Shown here one piece after another: positions 7,806 to 16,778 of a DNA stretch of 64,000 bases. Under the pieces are notes generated by a model, which was not told the DNA's origin, searched no databases, and saw only the letters and a program-made list of their open reading frames with translations. The stretch spans positions 1,178,001 to 1,242,000 of the forward strand of contig CAWHYF010000006.1 of assembly GCA_963833585.1 (NCBI GenBank). The letters are read 5' to 3'. The position numbers and the translations under genes are program-made. Each line of letters opens with the position of its first letter. Position 1 is the first letter of the stretch. The DNA comes from Bog-756 sp963833585 (GTDB taxonomy: Bacteria > Actinomycetota > Acidimicrobiia > Acidimicrobiales > RAAP-2).

Positions 7806-8648
7806 TCAGTCCCGGGTCACCAGGCAGACCCCGATGGTGCCGGGTCCGGTGTGGGTCCCCACCACCGGGCCGAGGTCGGTGACCACCAGGGGGTGGTCGG
7901 TGGGCACGTCCGCCAGCATGGCCAGCACCTCCTCGATGTCGGGCGCGGCACCGTCGCACACCGCCAGCCGGCTGATCGGGGGGGAGTCCTTGGCCTTGTC
8001 GGCCAGGTAGCGGAGCGACCTGGCCCGCGTGCGCTGCTTGGACTCCTCCTCCACCCGCCCGTCGATCAGCGTGACCACGGGCTTGATGGCCAGCAGGGAG
8101 CCGAGCAGGGCCCGGGCGCCACCGATCCGTCCCCCCTTCTCGAGGTGCTCCAGGGTGTCGACCACGCCGTACACCCGGGTCCGTCGGATGAGGGCCTGGG
8201 CCCGGTCGGTCAGCTCGTCCAGGGTGGCGCCGGTGGCAGCCAGGTCGGCCACGTCCAGCGCCATCAGGCCGAGCCCCATGGTCAGCGACCGCGAGTCGAC
8301 GGCACGGACCGGAATCCGGTCCGCCACCGTCTTGGCCGCGGTGACCGCGGCCTGGTAGGTGCCCGAGACCTCGGCGGAGAGATTGATGCAGAGGGCGCCG
8401 TCGTAGCCGGCGTCGGCCGCCGCCACGAACGCCTCCTGGAAGGCGCCGGGCGAGGGTGCCGAGGTTTCCGGGAGGACCGAGCTGGCCTTGCATCGGGCCC
8501 AGAACTCGTCGGTGGACAGGGTGGACCCGTCGACGAACTCCTCAGCGCCGAACCGGATCGACAGGGGGACGATGGTCAGGTCCCGCTCCTCGGCCATGGC
8601 GGTGGAGAGGTCGCAGGCGCTATCGGTTACCACCCGGATCCGGGCCAT
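7806..8648 (-). CDS. degV: DegV family fatty-acid-binding protein
   Basis: A 280-residue DegV protein from ATG 8648. It begins with the family signature VVTDSACDLS and continues with IVPLSIRFGAEEFVDG, SAPSPGAFQEAF and INLSAEVSGTYQAA (the Ser region that contacts the carboxylate). The domain 2 motif HLEKGGRIGGARALLGSLLAIKP follows. DegV/FakB proteins hold a fatty acid for a FakA kinase; no fakA is visible in this window. The gene start overlaps the murJ end by 29 bp. GTG/ATG codons further upstream in the frame fall inside murJ and are not used. Confidence 0.92.
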   Translation of the reverse strand: MARIRVVTDSACDLSTAMAEERDLTIVPLSIRFGAEEFVDGSTLSTDEFWARCKASSVLPETSAPSPGAFQEAFVAAADAGYDGALCINLSAEVSGTYQAAVTAAKTVADRIPVRAVDSRSLTMGLGLMALDVADLAATGATLDELTDRAQALIRRTRVYGVVDTLEHLEKGGRIGGARALLGSLLAIKPVVTLIDGRVEEESKQRTRARSLRYLADKAKDSPPISRLAVCDGAAPDIEEVLAMLADVPTDHPLVVTDLGPVVGTHTGPGTIGVCLVTRD

Positions 8649-10506
8649 GCAGGTCCTCCTCGTCCCCCGTCCGGGGATCCTCCTCCGGCCCCGAGGCGTG
8701 TTCCGGTGGGACGGCCACCGGTCGGAGGTGCCGGTAGGGAAGCTCACCGGGTTGATCGTCGAGTCTGTCACGGAACAGGTCGGCCGGCGGCCCTTCGGCC
8801 GGGTCGGCCTCCGGTTCCACCGGTCCGGCCGCGGGGACCCGAGGGACCGGGTCCGGCGCGGGTCCCGGCGCGCCGCCACCGGTCCGGTCCCCCCGCTGTC
8901 GCCGGGCCGCCCGAGCGCCGAGCACCCCGGCGGTGACCACGTAGGACACCACGCCCACCACCACGGCGAAGACCACCCGGACCACCAGCCCGACACCCGA
9001 GGAGGCGCCGGACACGCTCAGGGCCAACACCGTGGCCACCGCCATCACTCCCGACGCCCCGAGCACCCGTTTGACCGGCGTGGTGAGGTCGGGGCCGCCG
9101 AGACCGCCCACCCGGCTCCGGACCACGCCGAGGGCCAGCAGGGCGGCGGCCGTGTAGGCCACCGAGAGCGAGAGGGCCAGACCCCGGACCCCGAGGGGCC
9201 CGACCAGGGCCAGGGCGAAGACGATGTTGAGGCCGTTCTCCACCAGGTACAGCCGGAAGGCGGTGCGGGTGTCCTGCATCGACTGGAAGACGCGGACCAT
9301 GTAGAGGAAGGTGCAGAACCCCGGCAGGCCGAGGGCGAACAGGGCCAACGCCGCCCCCGTCGAGTCGGCGTCCGCCGCAGTCTCCGCCCCGTGGGCCAGG
9401 ACCAGGTCGATCAGGGGGTGGGCCAGGATCACCATGCCCACCGCCGAGGGGATGATGATGGCCAGGATGCCCCGCAGCCCGAAGGCCATCCGGTGCCGGA
9501 ACCCGGGGAGGTCGTCGGTGGCCCAGCGGGCCGACAGCGAGGGGGTGACCGCGGTCATCACCGATACCGCCACCACTCCGTAGGGGAGGAGGAAGAAGGT
9601 GTAGGCGTAGGTGTAGGAGGACACCGCCCCGGGGATCTTGGCCCCGTCGGCCAGGGCCAGCACCACCACCAGGGCCACCTGGTTGGCCAGCACCCAGCCG
9701 AAGGTCCAACCGGCCAGCCGGGTGATGGTCCGCATGGCGGCATTGGCCGGCTGCCACAGGAACCGGAGGTGCAGGTCGGAGCGCAGGAGCGACGGCACCA
9801 GCAGCGCCGCCTGCACCACCACGCCGAGGGTGGTCCCGATCCCGAGGAGCACCAGGCCCCGGTGGTGGGCGTCGATCGAGGCCAGGCTGGGGTGGGGGAC
9901 GAGCGCGTGGAACCACAGGAGGACCGCGATCACCACCAGGTTGTTGGCGATGGGCACGAACATCGGTGCGGCGAACTTGCCCCGCGAGTTCAGCAGGGCG
10001 CTGAACACCGCGATGAGGCCGTAACAGGCCAGCTGGGGGACGAACCAGCGGAGGAGGAACACGGCCACCTGTTGCTGCTGGTGCACGTCGGCGTGGTGGT
10101 TGCTCACCGTGTAGAGGTCGATGATGCTCGGGGTCAGGACCAGGAACGCCACCGTGGTGACCACCAGGACGGTGATGGTGACGGTGACCACCGCCGAGAT
10201 GGCGTCCCAGGCCTCCTTGGTCCGCCGGGTGCTCAGGTAGTCCACGAACACCGGGACGAAGGTGGCCGACAGCACCCCACCCAGCACGACGTCGTAGATG
10301 ATGTTGGGCGTGGTGTTGGCCAGGTTGTAGGCGTCGGCGAACGGCCCGCCGCCGACGGCCAGGGTCAGGGCGATGACCCGGCCCACCCCGGTGATCCGGG
10401 AGAGGGTGGTGCCGATGGCCATGCCGAGGGTGGCCCCGGCCAGGCGCCGACGGCCCCCGTCGGGAGCCGCCGGGAGTCCGTCGACCTCGCTCTCGGACCC
10501 GGTCAC
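8620..10506 (-). CDS. murJ: Lipid II flippase MurJ (MviN)
   Basis: A 628-residue polytopic protein of the MOP superfamily with about 14 hydrophobic segments. The N-terminus reads GTTLSRITGVGRVIALTLAVG and is followed by the conserved ADAYNLANTTPNIIYDVVLGGVLSATFVPVF region. It flips lipid II across the membrane. After the last helix comes a hydrophilic Pro/Asp/Glu-rich cytoplasmic tail of about 90 residues with no recognisable domain; mycobacterial MviN instead carries a pseudokinase tail. GTG 10506 forms a GTGA overlap with the upstream DUF6049 gene. The cwlM-like gene nearby fits a cell-wall synthesis block. Confidence 0.94.
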   Translation of the reverse strand: MTGSESEVDGLPAAPDGGRRRLAGATLGMAIGTTLSRITGVGRVIALTLAVGGGPFADAYNLANTTPNIIYDVVLGGVLSATFVPVFVDYLSTRRTKEAWDAISAVVTVTITVLVVTTVAFLVLTPSIIDLYTVSNHHADVHQQQQVAVFLLRWFVPQLACYGLIAVFSALLNSRGKFAAPMFVPIANNLVVIAVLLWFHALVPHPSLASIDAHHRGLVLLGIGTTLGVVVQAALLVPSLLRSDLHLRFLWQPANAAMRTITRLAGWTFGWVLANQVALVVVLALADGAKIPGAVSSYTYAYTFFLLPYGVVAVSVMTAVTPSLSARWATDDLPGFRHRMAFGLRGILAIIIPSAVGMVILAHPLIDLVLAHGAETAADADSTGAALALFALGLPGFCTFLYMVRVFQSMQDTRTAFRLYLVENGLNIVFALALVGPLGVRGLALSLSVAYTAAALLALGVVRSRVGGLGGPDLTTPVKRVLGASGVMAVATVLALSVSGASSGVGLVVRVVFAVVVGVVSYVVTAGVLGARAARRQRGDRTGGGAPGPAPDPVPRVPAAGPVEPEADPAEGPPADLFRDRLDDQPGELPYRHLRPVAVPPEHASGPEEDPRTGDEEDLHGPDPGGNR

Positions 10507-12794
10507 GCCGGACCGGTAGGCGCCGCCGGCACCGGCGGCTCGGACGGCACCGATGGGTCCCCGCCGCCGCCGAGCTCAGCGCGACGTCGTTGGGCGCGTC
10601 GTTTCCTCGAAGTTCGCAGCCACCAGACCACCAGGACCACCACGGCCCCGACGGTCAGGGCCACGCCCACCACCGAGGTGGCCGTGGACCGGACGCTGAC
10701 CTGCCCGCTGGTCAGGACCAGACCGCCGGAGGGGGAGGTGACGGCGATCCCCACCTTGAAGAGCCCCGAGGCGCGGGTTTCGACGTTGAAGTAGACCACG
10801 TTGGTGCGTGGTCCGAGGACGACCGACTGGGACTGGCCGTTGGGGAAGGTCAGCTTGTCGCTGGTGAGGGTGAGGGTGCCGCTGACCGGATAGGGGGCAC
10901 TGGAGGTGATGGTGACCGGCACCCGGCCCCGTTGGGAGGTGAGGGTGACGGTGCGGTCCCCGGTGACCTGCACCTGGCCCAGCTGGGCGTCCACGGCCCG
11001 CCCCGTGTTGTGGAGCACGCCGGCCTGCTGGCCCGGACGGAGGCGCTCCGACTCCCCGCTCAGCACCAGTTCGTCCAATTGGGTGGTGAGCCCCCGGGCC
11101 ACCGGGCTGGTCGCCGCGGTGGACAGGGCGGCGATCCGCTGGCGCTGGGTCCCGATGGCGGCGGTCGGGAGGCCCGGGGTCCCGGTCCCCGCCACGGTTC
11201 GGCAGGTCGTGTGGCAGGGGGCGACCGGGAGGGTGGTGAACAGGTCGGCGGCGCCGATGGCCTGGAGGACCGGGTTGCCGTCCAGTGCGCCGAGGAGGGT
11301 GCTGACGAAGGTCGGGTCGTCGACCCAGCCGGCAGGGGCCGTCACGGCCACGATCCGGGGCGTGATGTCGTTGGGCTTCTCGAAGTAGATCTGGGCCAGC
11401 TCCGCGGCCAGCTGGGAGGCGGCCAGGGCCGGATCCCCCGGGGCACCGGTGAACCGGGCGGTGAGGTCGGCGCTGGACGCCACGGCCACCATCGACGGTC
11501 CCGACGAGGGACCGAGCGCGAACGGCTCCGCGGTGGAGTCGTTGGTCGGCGAGCCCGGCACGCTGACGGCAGGGACCACCGCCTGGTGGTAGCCGTCCCC
11601 TTGCAGCTGGGACACGGTGGCGGCATCCAGTCCGTCGTTGGCGAACCAGGTGGGGGCGGGGGAGAGGGCGTGGGGCAGGACGGCCGCCAGGACCTGGGAC
11701 CCCCGGGCCACCTGCAGGGCCAGCTCGCCGCCCAGCCCCGCGGTCACCAGGCCGGCGGCGTTGACCGGGACGAAGGGGGCGGTGGCGAACTGGTGGACGG
11801 CCGGGGTGGCGGCCAGGGTGGCCAGGTCGTCCACCGTGGTCTGGTGGCCGGTGGCGCCCAGCTCGGCCACGGTCTGGGGGCTGGCGACCAGGGTGAGCGG
11901 GACCGTCGGGTGCTGGTCGGCAATGACGGTGACCGTTCCCGTCACCGACGCCACGGCCGCCGCGGTCGGCGGGGCCAGGGCGGCGGACGGATGGGCGGCG
12001 AGCTCGGCGGTCCCCGGCCCGCGGGCCGGTCCGAGGGTGGTGGCGAGCGGGAGCACCACCGCCACCCGGAGCCTCTGGGTGGCGGCCGGGGTCCCGGTGT
12101 AGACGAGGTGGGTGGTGATCCCCCCGACGGTCTGGCCGTTGGCCGTGTCCACCAGCTGGATCCGCACCGGATAGACGCCCGCGGGGTAGGCCCCGCACTG
12201 GCCTCCCCGGGAGACCAGGTTGATGGCGAAGCCGCCGGCCGGCGGCGTGCCGCCCCCACCCACCGCGACCGGAATGGCCAGGTCGAGGGCGCCGTCGCCG
12301 GTGGCTGGGAGTCCCGCCAGGGCCAAGGGTGTGGCGGTCGAGTCGATGGGCGTACCCTCGGGGCCCGCCGCCGGGTTCACCGACTGGTCGAAGGCCGAGA
12401 CACTGGACAGGCAGGCGTACACGCTCACCGCCACCCCCAGCTGCGCCGCCGCCGGCGCGGTGGCGCCGACCCGAAATCTCACGTCGAACGACCCTCCGGT
12501 CGCCACCCAGGGGGTCTGGGAGACCAGGGTCAGGGGATCCGGGGCAGCGGCCACGCCGGATGGGGTGGCCGCTCCGACCGCGGCCACGGGGAACCCGGAG
12601 AGCGCGGCCAGCCCGGCGGCGACGCCGGTCCACAACGCCGTCCGGGCCCCTCTCCGACCACGGAGTCCCGGGACCGGCCGCCGCCGGGCACCACGTCGCA
12701 CCACCCCGACGATCGGGGCGGGCCCGTCCCCGGTTGGCACGCCGGCCCGGGGATGGCTGCCGCAGGGGCACAGGCTGCCTCGTTCCCGATCCAC
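10503..12794 (-). CDS. Large secreted/membrane-anchored protein of the Rv3909 (DUF6049) type
   Basis: Up to 763 residues. A hydrophobic segment near residue 50-75 (TALWTGVAAGLAALSGFPVAAVGAA) acts as a signal peptide. A long Ala/Val/Thr/Pro-rich extracellular part with beta-sandwich character follows (e.g. VPVTITSSAPYPVSGTLTLTS). One C-terminal transmembrane helix (VVGVALTVGAVVVLVVWWL) and a basic cytoplasmic tail complete it. The position between murJ and cca matches mycobacterial Rv3909. Its function is not known; it presumably works at the envelope with MurJ. The start is uncertain: GTG 12794 gives an unusually long pre-signal segment, and an internal GTG around residue 30 would give a more normal signal peptide. 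Confidence 0.8.
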   Translation of the reverse strand: MDRERGSLCPCGSHPRAGVPTGDGPAPIVGVVRRGARRRPVPGLRGRRGARTALWTGVAAGLAALSGFPVAAVGAATPSGVAAAPDPLTLVSQTPWVATGGSFDVRFRVGATAPAAAQLGVAVSVYACLSSVSAFDQSVNPAAGPEGTPIDSTATPLALAGLPATGDGALDLAIPVAVGGGGTPPAGGFAINLVSRGGQCGAYPAGVYPVRIQLVDTANGQTVGGITTHLVYTGTPAATQRLRVAVVLPLATTLGPARGPGTAELAAHPSAALAPPTAAAVASVTGTVTVIADQHPTVPLTLVASPQTVAELGATGHQTTVDDLATLAATPAVHQFATAPFVPVNAAGLVTAGLGGELALQVARGSQVLAAVLPHALSPAPTWFANDGLDAATVSQLQGDGYHQAVVPAVSVPGSPTNDSTAEPFALGPSSGPSMVAVASSADLTARFTGAPGDPALAASQLAAELAQIYFEKPNDITPRIVAVTAPAGWVDDPTFVSTLLGALDGNPVLQAIGAADLFTTLPVAPCHTTCRTVAGTGTPGLPTAAIGTQRQRIAALSTAATSPVARGLTTQLDELVLSGESERLRPGQQAGVLHNTGRAVDAQLGQVQVTGDRTVTLTSQRGRVPVTITSSAPYPVSGTLTLTSDKLTFPNGQSQSVVLGPRTNVVYFNVETRASGLFKVGIAVTSPSGGLVLTSGQVSVRSTATSVVGVALTVGAVVVLVVWWLRTSRKRRAQRRRAELGGGGDPSVPSEPPVPAAPTGPA

Positions 12795-12856
12795 TTCGGA
12801 CGCAACCCTACGCCAGTTCGGACGGCTGACTACGCCAGCGCACTACCCTCGGCGGC

Positions 12857-14245
12857 GTGTTCCCCGAGCGACTCCGACCGTTGGTGGAAGCCACCGCCGA
12901 GCTCTCGGCGCGCTTCGGGTCACGAGGCCACTCCCTCTACCTGGTGGGGGGCTCGGTCCGTGACGCCATCGTCTCGGAGCCCGGGACCACGCCGGTCGAC
13001 CAGCGGCGCGACCTCGATTTCACCACCGACGCGTCACCCGACGCCATCGAGTCGGTGGTGTCCGGCTGGGCCGACTCGGTGTGGACCCAGGGAAAGCGGT
13101 TCGGCACCATCGGCTGTCGCCGGGGGGAGCAGGTCTACGAGATCACCACCCATCGGGCCGAGGCCTATCACCCCGACTCCCGCAAACCCGACGTGGCCTT
13201 CGGGGACCGGGTGGAGGACGATCTGGCTCGGCGCGACTTCACCGTCAACGCCATGGCCCTCCGCCTGCCCGATCTGGAGCTGATCGATCCCTTCGACGGC
13301 TTGGTCGATCTCGCCGAGCACCGCTTGCGCACGCCGCTCGATCCGAGCGTGTCGTTTGCCGACGACCCATTGCGGATGCTCCGGGCGGCCCGGTTCATCG
13401 CACGGCTCGATCTGGAACCGACCGCCGCCCTGGTGGAAGCGGTGCGCGCCGACCACCACCGCCTGGCCATCGTGTCCGCCGAGCGGATCCGCGACGAGCT
13501 GGACAAGATCGTGATGGTGCCGGTGCCGTCGGTGGCGCTGTGGTTCGTGGTGCGCACCGGACTGGCCGCGGAGTTCCTGCCCGAGCTGCCCGGACTGGCC
13601 CTCGAGCAGGACCCCATCCATCGTCACAAGGACGTGCTGGCCCATACCCTGGCGGTGGTGGACAAGACCGGTCCGGACCGGATGCTCCGGCTGGCCGCCC
13701 TCTTCCACGACGTGGGCAAGCCGAGGACCCGGGCCTTCGCCGACGGCGGCGTCACCTTCCACCACCACGAGGTGGTGGGGGCCCGCATGACCCGCCAGCG
13801 GATGCAGGCCCTGCGCTATCCCAACGACGAGGTGGAGGTGGTCACCGAGCTGGTCAACTTGCACCTGCGGTTCCACACCTACCGCCTGGGGTGGACCGAC
13901 CGGGCCGTGCGCCGTTACGTCCGGGACGCCGGGCCCTTGCTCGAACGGCTGAACGAGCTGACGCGGTGCGACTGCACCACCCGGAACGCCAACAAGGCCC
14001 GGGCCCTGGGCCGCCGAATGGACGAGCTGGAGGCCCGTATCGCCGAACTCCGCCAGCAGGAGGAGCTCGACGCCATCCGTCCCGATCTGGACGGGACCCA
14101 GGTGATGGAGGAGCTCGACCTCCGTCCCGGGCGTGACGTGGGCCGAGCGCTGGCGTTCCTGCTCGAGCTGAGAATGGATGAGGGTCCGCTCGGGGAGGAA
14201 GAGGCCCGCAAGCGCCTGCGCGGCTGGTGGGCGGAGCAGTCCTGA
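12857..14245 (+). CDS. pcnA: CCA tRNA nucleotidyltransferase / poly(A) polymerase family with HD domain
   Basis: A 462-residue class II nucleotidyltransferase from GTG 12857. The head domain has LVGGSVRD and the metal-binding DLDFTT, followed by the RRDFTVNAMAL motif and the DPLRMLRAARF helix. A C-terminal HD domain carries LAALFHDVGKPRTR and FHHHE. It adds or repairs the CCA end of tRNAs. It is divergent from the DUF6049 gene (62 bp) and convergent with ino1, as in mycobacteria (Rv3907c). The stop codon is inside a 17-bp tandem duplication. Confidence 0.93.
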   Translation: MFPERLRPLVEATAELSARFGSRGHSLYLVGGSVRDAIVSEPGTTPVDQRRDLDFTTDASPDAIESVVSGWADSVWTQGKRFGTIGCRRGEQVYEITTHRAEAYHPDSRKPDVAFGDRVEDDLARRDFTVNAMALRLPDLELIDPFDGLVDLAEHRLRTPLDPSVSFADDPLRMLRAARFIARLDLEPTAALVEAVRADHHRLAIVSAERIRDELDKIVMVPVPSVALWFVVRTGLAAEFLPELPGLALEQDPIHRHKDVLAHTLAVVDKTGPDRMLRLAALFHDVGKPRTRAFADGGVTFHHHEVVGARMTRQRMQALRYPNDEVEVVTELVNLHLRFHTYRLGWTDRAVRRYVRDAGPLLERLNELTRCDCTTRNANKARALGRRMDELEARIAELRQQEELDAIRPDLDGTQVMEELDLRPGRDVGRALAFLLELRMDEGPLGEEEARKRLRGWWAEQS

Positions 14246-14267
14246 ACGAGGAGCAGTCCTGAACGGG
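14234..14267 (+). repeat. 17-bp tandem duplication spanning the pcnA stop
   Basis: The unit GAGCAGTCCTGAACGAG is followed directly by GAGCAGTCCTGAACGGG. The duplication copies the end of the gene including its TGA, leaving a spare stop codon downstream. It looks like a simple slip-replication duplication. Confidence 0.7.
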
Positions 14268-14276
14268 GGGACAGCC

Positions 14277-14293
14277 CCGCCTGCTGCAGGCGG
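14277..14293. terminator. GC hairpin between convergent pcnA and ino1
   Basis: CCGCCTGCTGCAGGCGG folds into a stem of at least 6 bp with a 5-nt loop in the gap between the two convergent genes. It has no T-run, as is usual for high-GC actinobacteria, so it may terminate either strand. Confidence 0.5.
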
Positions 14294-14317
14294 AGGCCGA
14301 TCAGCCGCGCCGTGGGC

Positions 14318-15415
14318 TCAGTCCTCGGGCCACACCGGGTTCGGCTCACCGGCGGCGAACTCCTCCACCATCAGGTGGCAGACATCGTCGTGGAACTGCA
14401 CCGGGGGCGACTTCATGAAGTAGGCGGACGGTCCGAGGAGGGGCCCGCCGATGCCGCGGTCCAGAGCCAGCTTGGCGCAGCGAACGGCGTCGATGATCAC
14501 GCCGGCCGAATTGGGCGAGTCCCACACCTCGAGCTTCAACTCGAGGTTGAGCGGCACGTCCCCGAAGTTGCGGCCCTCCATCCGGATATAGGCCCATTTG
14601 CGGTCGTGCAGCCACGGGACGTGGTCCGAGGGCCCGATGTGGACGTCGTCGGCCGGCAGCGTGCCGTGCTCGATCTGGCTGGTGACGGCCTGGGTCTTCG
14701 ACACCTTCTTCGACTCGAGGCGGTCCCGCTCGAGCATGTTCTTGAAGTCCATGTTTCCACCCACGTTGAGCTGGTAGGTGTGGTCGAGCGCCAGCCCCCG
14801 GTCCTCGAACAGGCGGGTCAGGATCCGGTGGACGATGGTCGAGCCCACCTGGCTCTTGATGTCGTCGCCCACGATCGGGACGCCGGCTTCCCGGAACCTC
14901 CGGGCCCACTCCGGATCGGAGGCGATGAACACCGGGATGGCGTTGACGAAACCCACCCCGGCCTGGAGGCAGGCCTCGGCGTAGAAGCGCTGGGCCTGCT
15001 CGGAGCCGACCGGGAGGTAGCTCACCAGCACGTCGGCCCCGGAGTCCTGGAGGGCGGCCACCACGTCGACCGGCTCGGCCGGCGACTCCTCCACGGTTTC
15101 GCGGTAGTACTTGCCGAACCCGTCGAGCGTGGGGCCCCGCTGCACCGTGACCCCGAGCTCGCCCACGCCCGCGAACCGGATGGTGTTGTTCTGACCGGCG
15201 AAGATGGCCTTGCCCAGGTCGGTGCCGACCTTGGCCGCGTCGGCGTCGAAGGCCGCCACGAACTCGAGGTCACCGACGTGGTAGCCGCCCAGCACCACGT
15301 GCATGAGGCCGGGGACCGTCTCGGTGGGGTCGGCCCTCCGGTAGTACTCGACTCCCTGGATGAGGGAGCTGGCACAGTTGCCGACTCCGGCGATGGCCAC
15401 GCGGATCGTGCTCAT
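14318..15415 (-). CDS. ino1: Myo-inositol-1-phosphate synthase
   Basis: A 365-residue short prokaryotic-type Ino1. The NAD-binding N-terminus is VAIAGVGNCASSLIQG, followed by the PGLMHVVLGGYHVGDLEFVAAFD region, the catalytic central part (VSYLPVGSEQA; VPIVGDDIKSQVGST) and the NFGDVPLNLELKLEVWDSPNSAGV segment. It converts glucose-6-phosphate to myo-inositol-1-phosphate for phosphatidylinositol and possibly mycothiol. ATG 15415 overlaps the PadR stop as ATGA, so the two genes form one unit and the regulator most likely controls it. Confidence 0.96.
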   Translation of the reverse strand: MSTIRVAIAGVGNCASSLIQGVEYYRRADPTETVPGLMHVVLGGYHVGDLEFVAAFDADAAKVGTDLGKAIFAGQNNTIRFAGVGELGVTVQRGPTLDGFGKYYRETVEESPAEPVDVVAALQDSGADVLVSYLPVGSEQAQRFYAEACLQAGVGFVNAIPVFIASDPEWARRFREAGVPIVGDDIKSQVGSTIVHRILTRLFEDRGLALDHTYQLNVGGNMDFKNMLERDRLESKKVSKTQAVTSQIEHGTLPADDVHIGPSDHVPWLHDRKWAYIRMEGRNFGDVPLNLELKLEVWDSPNSAGVIIDAVRCAKLALDRGIGGPLLGPSAYFMKSPPVQFHDDVCHLMVEEFAAGEPNPVWPED

Positions 15416-16086
15416 GGTTGGGTTCCCTTCGTTGCAGTGACGGCGTCCCCGGTTCGGGGCTCGCGGCTTTCGGATCGGGGTGCTGTCTGCTTCTGTCGCT
15501 CGAACTCGATGAGGCGGTCGAGCCAGGCGATGTCGTGCTCGGTGGCCTCCGTGCTGTGCTCCACCAGGGAGCGGGAGTAGACGTCGAGCCGGTCGCCGGC
15601 GGCCCGGGCCCGGTCCACGGCCAGTCGCCGGGTCAGCTGGGACCGCCGGCGCTCGAGGAGGCCCAACCGGGCCTGGGGGGCCAGGTACCGGGCGAACGCC
15701 AACCGCAGGCCGAAGCTCCGGGCGTCGTCGGTGCCCGCCGGCTCGTCGGCGTCGAGGAGCTGTTCGAAGAGCTCCCTCCCGCGGTCGGTGATCCGGTACA
15801 CCTTGCGCGACCGCTTGGTCCCCCGGGCCGTTCCGGACCGTCGGGCCCGGAGTCCGGCCCGCTCGCCGCCGAGCGAGCCGGTGGAGGGGAGCGGGGCCGC
15901 CGGCGGGCCACCGACCGACGCGGTCACGGTCACCGCCGTGGCCTTCTCCAGGCGGGAGAGGGCCGGATAGAGCGAACCGAAGGAGATGTTGGCGAAGAGC
16001 CCCAGCTCGTCGCGCAGCCGACGCCGGATCTCGTAGCCGTGGAGCTCCTGGTCGTGGAGCAGGCCCAGGATGGCCAGGTCGAGCAT
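15412..16086 (-). CDS. PadR-family transcriptional regulator (ino1 operon)
   Basis: A 224-residue PadR protein from ATG 16086. The winged-helix N-terminus is MLDLAILGLLHDQELHGYEI, with FGSLYPALSRLEKA in the recognition helix region. It then has a Pro/Gly/Arg-rich insertion of about 45 residues before the wing (KVYRITDRGRELFEQLL) and a C-terminal helical dimerisation domain (PadR_C, YSRSLVEHSTEATEHDIAWLDRLI). The reading frame continues upstream to 16230 but the family start is at 16086. It lies immediately upstream of ino1 with an ATGA overlap, as Rv0047c does in M. tuberculosis, and a repeated AT-rich operator precedes it. Confidence 0.93.
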   Translation of the reverse strand: MLDLAILGLLHDQELHGYEIRRRLRDELGLFANISFGSLYPALSRLEKATAVTVTASVGGPPAAPLPSTGSLGGERAGLRARRSGTARGTKRSRKVYRITDRGRELFEQLLDADEPAGTDDARSFGLRLAFARYLAPQARLGLLERRRSQLTRRLAVDRARAAGDRLDVYSRSLVEHSTEATEHDIAWLDRLIEFERQKQTAPRSESREPRTGDAVTATKGTQP

Positions 16087-16128
16087 CAGGTGCCCCGTCG
16101 ACCGTCGTTGACCGGATCCATGCCCTAA

Positions 16129-16151
16129 CGATATATCAGATCGATATATCA
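16129..16151. promoter_or_regulatory. Probable PadR operator: two CGATATATCA repeats
   Basis: CGATATATCA occurs at 16129-16138 and again at 16142-16151, 13 bp apart, each centred on the palindrome GATATATC. A third AATATAT run follows at about 16155. In a window of high GC this AT-rich block stands out. It lies about 45-65 bp upstream of the padR start and is shared with the divergent DUF5318 gene. PadR regulators typically bind AT-rich dyads near their own promoter. Confidence 0.7.
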
Positions 16152-16260
16152 ATGCAATATATGGGGGCGGGGCCGGAAGGGGCGCCGGCCCCGGCCCCGT
16201 CCCGGTTCCGGTGGGAAGGCGCCGAACCAACGACCCCCAAGCCGGCCCGAGGGATTACCC

Positions 16261-16713
16261 TTGGGCCCCGTGGGCTTCCGACCCGGGCCGCTGGACGGAG
16301 TGCAGACGTCCCCCACCGGGGGACAGGTGGAGTACCTGCTCGCCCGGAACGCCATCATCCGGGAGTTCCGCAAGGGCCGCCTCTCCCGCCTGGACGTCTG
16401 CGACGCCCACCCCGAGCTGCTGCGCGCCGCCCGCAACCTGGGCCGCCCCGCCGGCGAGCGGTGCCCGATCTGCGAGGAGGCGGACCTGGTCGACGTGACG
16501 TTCGTCTTCGGCTCGCGGCTCCCGCCGGGGGGTCGCTGCGTGGCCACGCAGGCCGAGCTGACCCGGTACTGGCGCCGGAAGGACCCGGTGGTCTGCTACG
16601 TCATCGAGGTCTGCACCGACTGTTCGTGGAACCACCTGGCCCGGATGTATCCGGCCGGGGCCGGGGTCGAGACGGTGACGCGCCGGCCCCTGCGCGGCCG
16701 GGCCAGCCTCTAG
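16261..16713 (+). CDS. DUF5318 family protein (Rv0049-like, Cys-rich)
   Basis: About 150 residues from TTG 16261 (GTG 16270 is an alternative). The recognisable parts are VEYLLARNAIIREFRKGRLS, DVCDAHPELLRAARNLG, a CPIC pair and a second CTDCSWNHL motif; the four cysteines probably bind zinc. It resembles the conserved actinobacterial Rv0049 family next to ino1/padR. Its function is unknown. It is divergent from padR and shares the AT-rich operator region, so it may be co-regulated. Confidence 0.85.
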   Translation: MGPVGFRPGPLDGVQTSPTGGQVEYLLARNAIIREFRKGRLSRLDVCDAHPELLRAARNLGRPAGERCPICEEADLVDVTFVFGSRLPPGGRCVATQAELTRYWRRKDPVVCYVIEVCTDCSWNHLARMYPAGAGVETVTRRPLRGRASL

Positions 16714-16778
16714 CCCGACGGGCCGCCCGCCCGGTCAACTGGAACGCGTTCCACTCCGATTTGGTCTAGAAGAGAGGG

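Noticed and set aside
7393..8493. N-terminal extension of TrxB
   Set aside because: The extension is in the trxB frame only by chance; it overlaps degV, and the FAD motif begins right after GTG 7392.
8488..10794. A 768-codon plus-strand frame over murJ and degV
   Set aside because: It is a GC-rich shadow frame (His/Gly/Gln/Asp-rich) opposite two well-supported genes.
10590..13283. An 897-codon plus-strand open frame over the DUF6049 gene
   Set aside because: Its composition is Gly/Arg/His-rich antisense shadow of the minus-strand gene, it has no domain, and it runs into pcnA. The minus frame has a signal peptide and transmembrane helix.
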